Below, one piece after another: positions 56,403 to 64,000 of a stretch of 64,000 nucleotides of DNA. The stretch spans positions 326,013,322 to 326,077,321 of the forward strand of contig NC_135783.1 of assembly GCF_051106095.1 (NCBI RefSeq), in the 5' to 3' direction. The notes below the pieces were generated by a model. That model ran no database searches. It was not told the DNA's origin and worked only from the letters and a program-made list of their open reading frames with translations. The position numbers and the translations under genes are program-made. Each line of letters starts with the position of its first letter. Within the stretch, counting starts at the first letter, position 1. Source of the DNA: Pogona vitticeps. Its lineage: Eukaryota > Chordata > Lepidosauria > Squamata > Agamidae.

Positions 56403-58099
56403 ACTTATATCTACTACTTACTGATCACAAAGTCTATGTGCTATTGAGACAACTTCAAATCATCTTTCTCAGATAATTCTTGGTAAAAAATAGAAGTGGC
56501 TTATCAGTTCTTCCTTCCAGTAATGCTTTAGGACTGTGCAGCTTGCCTTGTCTGGTTCTTGTCTGGCAGTTGCAGCTGGAGAATATTTAACAACTGAATT
56601 CTACTTGCAAGACTATCTGTGTTGCTGCCACTGAGCTGAGCAGATATGTGACATGAGAACATTCTGCCCTTGAAGGTACTGACAGGGATGGGCGACTCAA
56701 GTTGTGGGACTCACTGTCAAGTTGGACTTAAGTCGTATCAGTGACTCAACTCAGGCTTCACTAGGGTATTTTTTTCAATGACTCAAACCCGACTTGCAAC
56801 TCGAAACCCACCCACTTACTCCTTATTTTCTGGGGTGGGTGGGGGAAAGCTTGTTTTTAATAGGAACTCAGACTTGAGGCTTGGGACTCGGGAGTCAGTA
56901 CCAAAAACTCAGACTTGGACATGGGAATCAGACCCTAAGACCTGCCAACATTCCTGGGTACTGATTTGTCCCAGTTTGTCTAGTAGTTCATCCCAGTTTG
57001 TTTACTACTGAAACAGGTGTTTGGTGGCACAGTGCCCATCCCTGCCAGTGGGTGCTCACTCAGAAGCAGCACATGGAGGACGTAGGTCAGGGAAGTCAGG
57101 ATGCTGCCTCCAAGTGGGCACCCACTGGTGGGGGCAGGCTGCCAAACAGCTATTGTGGCAGGAAATGAACCAGGATGAACCTCCAAAATGGTGGTTTGTA
57201 CCCTTCTCTAGTACTGATATTCAAGGATAACATCGAAAATTGATCTGAAGTCAAACGTTAGAAAGTGAGCTGGTCAAAGAATAAACTTTCATCCCATCTG
57301 AAGTACTCATTATTCCACACAGATCACTGAGTTTTTTAAGCTTTTGTATTTCCCATTTTTATTTCACGGAATGCCCTGGATCTTGAATAACATCTCCAGT
57401 ACACAGAACAATGACCAAATCCCAATTCTTGCCAACCACCAAGATAATTTTGCATATTTTTTGCTGTTGTTATCCTTTTTTTAAAAAAAGAAATCTTCAT
57501 TTCAAGACTCTCAACCATTTTTTATCATCTGGAATTATTCTACAAAGAGGAATCAGCTGCATATTGTTCGTACAGCATAGAGAAGAACTGCTGCAGTGAA
57601 TTTAATGGAGCTGTGCATGATGTTTGCACAGCTGTACTCTTGCCAGAAAATCCACAGATCCTTTGAGCAGAGGACATTCCCAACCAATATTTCAAAACTG
57701 TCAGAAAGATGCATACATAGTTAAATCCAAGAAAGAACCTTTAGATAAATTATATCTCTTTTTCATTGATAGTTGCTAGATCCTGTACATGAAAAAAAGA
57801 GAACAGATATCTCTTACACAATACATATATCAAGCATAGCAAAGTACCTTTGTTTACCTCAGTTCAATAATCAATCAAAGTAGAGAATAAACTAAAAGAA
57901 AATGAAGACTTAGGAAGGCAGCAATGAAGAAATTAGAAAAGGTCATCAAGTTTTACTGGAGACCAAGACCAAGATCGTATATACTACTGTATACTTTATT
58001 ATGATGCACAGATGTTGTCAAGACACTGGTAAAAGAGGGGTTAATAAATTTAAGTTTCCCTGTAAAATTTAGACCTGGTGACTTGTACCAGAGAAAAGT
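56403..58099. other. Mostly unique spacer
   Basis: Contains the CTCA/GACT-rich repeat listed next. Otherwise nothing is recognised. Confidence 0.4.
56690..56960. repeat. Irregular internally repetitive segment
   Basis: Words such as GACTCA, ACTTG and GGGACTC recur many times on both strands (for example ATGGGCGACTCAAGTTG, CAACTCGAAACCC, GAGGCTTGGGACTCG). It looks like a decayed minisatellite-bearing transposon. No ends defined. Confidence 0.4.
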
Positions 58100-58321
58100 G
58101 GAAAGGACGGATAATTACGCTGTACTGCAGCTAAAACTGTGCTCACGACCTGGGGTTCAAATCCCAGGTAGCCGGCTCAAGGTTGACTCAGCCTTCCATC
58201 CTTCCGAGGTCGGTAAAATGAGTACCCAGCTTGCTGGGGGGGCAATGTGTAGCCTGTATAATTTAAATCGTAAACCGCCCGGAGAGTGCTTGTAGCGCTA
58301 TGGGGCGGTATATAAGTCCAA

Positions 58322-58352
<31 letters not shown>
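58100..58352 (+). mobile_element. Sauria SINE with (AAAT)n tail
   Basis: tRNA-like B box GGGGTTCAAATCCCAGG, then CTCAAGGTTGACTCAGCCTT, CCATCCTTCCGAGGTCGGTA and AAATGAGTACCCAGCTTGCT. The LINE-like 3' end GGGGCGGTATATAAGTCCAA is followed by (AAAT)n to 58352. This is the classic squamate SINE layout and the strongest host clue in the window. Confidence 0.9.
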
Positions 58353-59394
58353 ATTAGGAGACAACTCACAGCCCAGTGTTATCTGGTGGGAACCAAGGTC
58401 TTATCCTGGTATGTTAATTACTGTAATTGAAAACTGGCTTCAGCAAACTGAAGGAAGAGGGAAATAGTAAGATAAGTGAAGTTACTTCTGGAAGGTTGGG
58501 GTAAATGAGAATTTGAATGCTGGAATTCACTCAGAGAGTCAGGTAATGTGGATAATGGCTATAAAATGGCATAGAGAATGTAGTTTATTTGATTTAGCTT
58601 CTCTGAGGAGACATACTTGTTTGTTGTCTTCTATTTTGTCTATATTCTGCATATGCTCTTGGACTATGCTATACTTCAGCTGGATTGTAAGTATTAGTGT
58701 AGGATATTTGGCTTTATTATTCTTTTGGAGTGGGGACTCTTCTAGAATTGCCTAATCTCAAAGTCTCTTAGCTGCACAATTTTTTGATTAATATTGAACC
58801 TTCTGAACTAAGTTTTGAAACTGTTTTGAACTGTATTTTCTTTTCTTTTCTTTTTCTTTTTGCAACACTAAAATTTTCACAACAGTCTGGTTGTTTTGGG
58901 AGTAGAAAACGTTGTTGGTACCAAATTCAAGTCTTGCCTTGGCTTTTTACTGGACTCCTTTGCATTTGCAGGTATTTTTGGTATTCCCATATAGCAAGGT
59001 TGACATGGAAGTTAAATTGTGCAACCTTGAAAGTTTCAGTATTTCCTGAAGCATTCAGTAGTCAAGATGGATCAGAGTGTTGGGAGGGGAAGGTTTTCCT
59101 CAGCCGTCTGCACATTTAGCTCCTGGAAGTTGCTCACACCAGGAAAGTAAGGTAGTGTAACTCAGTGGTTTGTGTGGACCTTTCTAAGCCAGTCATAATC
59201 TTGACAGATATGAAAGCTGGACAGTGACACAAACTGATGGGGGGGGGACTTATTTGAAATCAGGTACTGGAGGGGAGATTTTCAGATATCCTAGGTTCTC
59301 ATCAAAAAGAACAAGTGAGTCCTGGTTCAAATCAACCCTAAACTCTGTCTAGAAGCAAAAAGTGAGGAAACTGAGGCTATTGTTTTTGGGCACA
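58353..59394. other. Unique spacer
   Basis: Nothing recognised; pyrimidine tract at 58838-58862. Confidence 0.4.
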
Positions 59395-59590
59395 CAATGA
59401 AAAGACTCACTGGAGAAGACAGTGATGCTAAGAAAAGGTGAAGGCAGCAAGAAAAGGGGAAGAACATATATGAGATCAATTGACTCCATTTTGCAAGGGA
59501 TAAGCACAGTTGTCTCTAATAAGACATGTGGGAGATTAGTCGTTCATAGGGGCACCATAAGTCAGAGGCGGCTTGAGGCTGCATAACAAC
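59395..59590 (+). mobile_element. Diverged Bov-B/RTE-like 3' end
   Basis: ACTGGAGAAGACAGTGATGC, AAGGTGAAGGCAGCAAG, GGCACCATAAGTCAGAGGC and GGCTGCATAACAACAAAC parallel the Bov-B 3' end but with much divergence. An RTE-derived SINE tail is an alternative. Confidence 0.5.
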
Positions 59591-60554
59591 AAACTACTAT
59601 CCTTTAAAATTGTGTTCCAAGACGGACATCTGTGACAAAATCCCACACACCCCTAAATTAGAAGGAGACACTCCATTCTCACATTGGTACCTTGTGGAGT
59701 AGTTTGTTTGGAAAAACTGAGGCCTGCTGCCTGCTACAGTGAGGTGCCTAAAAGTAACTCATGGGAAGAAATGTCAGAAGCAGTGACCTACAGGGAAGGA
59801 AAATAATTTCCATTGATTCAACAGTCTCAACAAAGAAGCGTTTTTGCACCTCTGGCCCAGGCCTCATTGTGATAAGAAACACACCTCAACTCAGAAATTT
59901 GCACATTTTCAAGGGTTACAAGGAGTTTTTGAAACATAAAGTGATCATAAAGTGATGCAACTATTTTAAATGCACATATTTTAAAAAATATACAAATATG
60001 CTTTACTCCATGGGAAAAACTTTTGTAAACTAGGGAATAAAGAAAACAAATGCTCACGTTAGGAAAATTCATTAATATGGAACACACATTTCAGTGCAGG
60101 AAGAAAACAGAAAATTTTGCTAACCCTTATGAAACTAGGTCAGGGTTAAAATACAGCTGGGATTGGGAGAAATTCAATGAAATAAAAACAGTGAGATGTT
60201 CATATCCCTAAGTGACCACTAAGAATGTGCTTTTGGTCTGCAAATTATTCAGAATCCTAAGCGAATAAGAGGTATTGACCACTTCTGGACCAATCCAAAG
60301 TAAAGCCAGGAAGCCTGAAGTGGCACTCAAACCAAATCAAGGCTTTCCCTGAGAATGCAGAAATAAGGTTGTAAGAGATTTAACACTGGAAGCTTATTTA
60401 CACACTAATGGTTGAGCAGTAGCTGATGATACTGAGGTTAACCCTCTCCTATCCCAAGTAAGAGCCCTTTATTTGCCCCATTTTTATTGTTGTTTGCACT
60501 ATTTGAACCAATGCTTGTACAAACACTCTAAAATATATGGCTACAAATTGATTC
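59591..60554. other. Unique spacer
   Basis: Nothing recognised. Confidence 0.4.
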
Positions 60555-61303
60555 AAACACAACCTACAAACAGTATTCAGGCCCACCACAAAAATACAAC
60601 AAATGTTATGGTCAACAAAGACAAAAGGGACACCTTCACCACTATGAGAGTATATCAGATACCTTGCAGTTGTGGCCAGGTATATATTGGGACCACAAAG
60701 TGCAGCATCCACACCAGAATCAAAGAACGTAAAAGATATTGCAGACTAAAGCAACCAGAAAAATCGGCAGTAGTTGAACATGCCCTGAAACAAGCTGGAC
60801 ATGAAATCCTATTTCACAACACAGAAGTACTGGACAACACCAGGAATCATTATGTTAGACTACACAGGAAGCCACTGAAATCCACAAATATCAGCACAGT
60901 TTCAACAAAAAAGAAGAAAGTCTAAAACTCAACAAAGCTTGGCTCCCAGCACTGAAAAATACAGCCTGCAAAAAGTCAACAAACTCTACCTAGCCACAAG
61001 GACCAGTGATCACTGCACACCAAAGGCTAGCTAACGACGCCCATCAACCACAGTGACAGATCATCTCCCTCCTTATCACAACATACACCCATAACAAAAA
61101 ACACCCTGATCACCATAATTACCCAATCTCCTAAAAAGGACAAAAAGCTGATCCCACAGCTACAAATACTCAACGACACTGCACCAGAACACAGAGTTCT
61201 GACTCCTGTCCTCTGAAGATGCCAGACACAGAGACTGGCAAAATGTTAGGAAGAAAAACCTTCAGAACATGGCCAAACAGACCAAAAAACTTACAACAAA
61301 CAT
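60555..61303 (+). mobile_element. Penelope-like element, GIY-YIG and 3' UTR part
   Basis: A plus-strand frame through 60925 encodes a linker (NSIQAHHKNTTNV), the GIY-YIG-type core VYQIPCSCGQVYIGTTK, then IHTRIKERKRYC, EKSAVVEHALKQAGHEILF and NTEVLDNTRNHY. Penelope-like elements use this endonuclease to nick DNA before target-primed copying. The RT is missing (5'-truncated). The 3' UTR continues to a tail at about 61303 and contains the hammerhead-like box described in findings. Its wording matches the minus-strand copy at 28.2-29.5 kb throughout. Confidence 0.85.
61213..61245 (+). ncRNA. Degenerate hammerhead-like motif in Penelope 3' region
   Basis: CTGAAGA, then a stem TGCCAG ... CTGGCA, then AAAATG, where a hammerhead core would have CUGANGA, stem II and GAAA. 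The second box is changed, so it is probably not active. The related copy at 28280-28320 (minus strand) shows the same arrangement. Confidence 0.4.
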
Positions 61304-63396
61304 TGAATCAAAGTTGCTAGTATTTGCACACTCCTAGCTGACACCTCTAATACTTTATGAAAGCATGAAGCTGCTTGGGTTTCATCTACCAGAAGACATA
61401 TGAAAGCTGCTAGGGTGATCCGGTGCTTGCACACTTCAAAGTGTAGGACAATCTGTCGCTACTCTCACCTTCCAACTACTGTGGGTGTGACATCAATCTG
61501 TCCTTTCCTAGTCCTACATCAGCAGCTGGATCTTGGATCCAACTGGTGAGCTACTTTACAAGTAAGCAACCTTACAGGTCTGCATCCACTCCTGGGTCCC
61601 CACCTCAAAATCATTTTCCTATTCTGTTTTTAAACTGAAAAAGCTCCCTCACATATGACACTGTCTACGACAGGGAACTACACCTGAGCTAGTTGAGTGA
61701 CACATGACTTTGAAAAACCTGACGGGGAAGGGGTGAAATGTGGCAAGACTAGAGAGTTTTTCAGCATTTAAAATAAATTCATCATCCTCATCCCATATTT
61801 CTTATAAAAATTAAAAATAAAGAAAACGAAAACATGTGGTATCTTAAAGACTAAATGCTATATGTGTATTTTGATGTGAGGTTTTGTGGAGAAGTCCACT
61901 TCTTTCTCAGGAAGAGGGGAGACAATATAGCCTTTTCTTTTCTTTTTTTCTTTTTCTGAAGAGCGATTTAATGCTACAACAATCCAATAATAAACTGCAC
62001 AGATCCCTCAGATATTCCATGGCAGATGATTCTTAGGATTTGCTGGATCTGTTATAATTTAATTCATTTTTATATGGTTGATAGATTGTGGCACATTTGC
62101 TCCTTGAGGTAGTGGTATAGTGCAACCAGGGCTCACAAGGTGAGCCTTGAGCCTTTTTAAGGAATAGATAGTATGACCTCATCAACCACTCACCCTGCTT
62201 CTTTACTGCGTGTGATCATCACTGAAATCTTCAAAGTAGCTGATATTTTCCCAGTAAGAGTCTGTTGCTACAAGCTATTGTACTGTGAAGAATTTGACTG
62301 GAGCTTAACTATGAACGGGCAATTCAGAGCCACTGAGTGTACAAAACAGCTGTTTATCACTTGTTGATATGGATCATTCAAGCTCCCTGCATTTTTGGAC
62401 TATTGGGGCATGGGTGGGCTCACTATAGCAGCTATCAAAATGAGCAACTGCACTTCCACATATATATCACCGCACTATTAGTCTAAGGTCAAGATGGCAT
62501 CCATTATCCCAAAGTAGTTCGAATAACAGGTGAACTTTAGAGCTGCAGTGGAGACATGACAGAACCCACGACTGCTCCTGCTGGCACAGGAAGTCCATGA
62601 AAATTGCCTGAGATACACAGTTATCTATGAACAAACAGATAGGAATTGCCAGCCAAGTGTCACTTCCCTCAGCACAGCCTAATATCTGTCACCTAATTAC
62701 TTGCCTTTTTCTCCCCATTTATAGGGTCAGCCCTGCACACACTTTAAATAAACAAAACAGAAAAACAGTTAATTAATTATGATCCTGGCCATGTTATTCA
62801 AAAGGAAGTCCTACATAATGCAGTAATAGATTACAGTATCTATATCCATATGCTCCCTATATTATCCATAGTCAATACAAATCAAAGAAGACTAAGAGAC
62901 TATTCTCATGTTTGCATGATGTACATTGAAGTGTTATGGCTTTTAATATTTGATCAAAGAACAGATGCCAATTTTGTTCCAGAATGTACACCAATTTCAT
63001 GGAAACCAAAGGACTTCTGACTCTCTAGTTTTGCAACACAGAGAGCAAAACATCCACCGTTCTGGTGGCCAGCCACTGAACCCTGGATTGCTTTCTTTGT
63101 TGGGCTCAGCAAGCAAGCAGCTGCATGAGAATGGAAGGTGTCCGACTGTGAGAGTATCAGCCCTGATGCCAGTGGTGGGACAGCATCCAAAACTGGCTGG
63201 CAAGATTCCCGGTTAAACCATCCTGTTCTTTGGCTTAAGTATAGAGGAGAAAGATCAGAACTGCTCATTTTCTGCTGCACATTCTCCAGCACATCTCCAG
63301 CTATGCAAAACTCTAGAAAAGGAGCGTTAAGCCGCATCGTTCGCCTTGCCATTTAACAGACACTTCCCTGGGAAATTGCAAATGGACGTTTAGATC
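61304..63396. other. Unique spacer
   Basis: No recognised repeats. Around 62650-62800 is repeat-free with homeodomain-like TTAATTAATTA words. No supported gene. Confidence 0.4.
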
Positions 63397-63515
63397 AAGG
63401 ATGGGAACATTGGAGCCCTTTAAATGGGGTTAGACTACAATGCCCATCATCCTCTGCTGTTAAAATCTGGCTAGGGATGATGGGAATGGCATCCTGATAG
63501 CATCAGGTGGCCACT
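63397..63515. mobile_element. hAT-type MITE, decayed
   Basis: GACTACAATGCCCATCATCC and GGCTAGGGATGATGGGAAT form the same palindromic layout as the copy at 1.93-2.05 kb. The ends are worn. Confidence 0.5.
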
Positions 63516-64000
63516 TCTGACTGAGTTGTATGTGCATGTAGATTCAGGACATTGTGCATGGATTGCATCCCTGCTTATATAATTAAACTTTTTAAAAAAC
63601 GCTCTGTTCACATGTGCAGAATAATAAACAAAAAGCTGCTGCCACTCCTTGAATATCTCACATACGAAAAACCCTATCAGGGTTTCTATAAGTGGCTACC
63701 TAGTTCTTTGAGCTTAGAAGAGTGAGCTGAAGGTCCGCTACCATGGTGGTAGCAAAGAAGCTAGTGAGGGAAGAGTGTCTCCAAGTTTCTCCTCAAGAAA
63801 TCACTCCGGAATGCCTGAGAAATAACTTTTGCTTTCACTTCTTCCTCTAGCAAACAGAAACCTAGCCATTTGTTTTCTAATCTATAGGAGTAAATGGGAC
63901 TCCAAAGATCAGGAATTATTATTACAGATATTTGGAACTATCAACTTTGGATTTGAATCTATCCAGAACTCCCTGAATAGGTCATTACTCAGTGAATTCC
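63516..64000. other. Unique spacer at right edge
   Basis: Nothing recognised. Confidence 0.4.

Noticed and set aside
58130-58180. A tRNA gene near the GGTTCAAATCC box
   Set aside because: The box is followed by the Sauria SINE body and tail; not a free tRNA.

Overview
The window looks like repeat-rich intergenic or intronic DNA from a squamate reptile, most likely a lizard. The evidence is the repeat mix: Sauria-type tRNA SINEs, Bov-B LINE tails, L2 and CR1 LINEs, Penelope-like elements with a GIY-YIG domain, hAT-type MITEs, and a Ngaro/DIRS-group tyrosine-recombinase retroelement. I find no confident host protein-coding gene. One short open stretch flanked by splice-like signals (3149-3308, + strand) is a weak exon candidate.

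Layout. 0-21 kb: old LINE fragments (a CR1 piece at the left edge, a 2-kb decayed L2 at 3.6-5.6 kb, a second L2 end at 19.6-20.1 kb), Bov-B tails, small palindromic hAT-type MITEs and many microsatellites. At 13.7-14.4 kb lies the 3' end of a Ngaro-like element, ending in a near-perfect inverted repeat of about 135 bp per arm. 21.0-27.9 kb: a minus-strand CR1 LINE split by a 5.3-kb Ty3/Gypsy-type LTR element (21659-26982) with apparently identical 522-bp LTRs and a 5-bp target duplication, so recently inserted. 28.2-30.5 kb: two Penelope-like copies joined head to head. 30.5-49 kb: mostly unique sequence with scattered SINEs, microsatellites, a TA-flanked MITE and an LTR-plus-leader fossil near 41.7-42.3 kb.

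49.3-55.9 kb: the most striking feature, a Ngaro-group element whose coding part looks whole. It has gag, reverse transcriptase/RNase H, tyrosine recombinase and an SGNH-hydrolase frame, behind a CpG-rich leader. 56-64 kb: a Bov-B tail, a Sauria SINE, a third Penelope-like fragment with a GIY-YIG domain and degenerate hammerhead-like tail, and unique sequence.

There are no bacterial-type operons, CRISPR arrays, rRNA genes or functional tRNA genes. All tRNA-like sequence seen belongs to SINE heads. Family calls rest on motifs and remembered family consensus, not on a database search.
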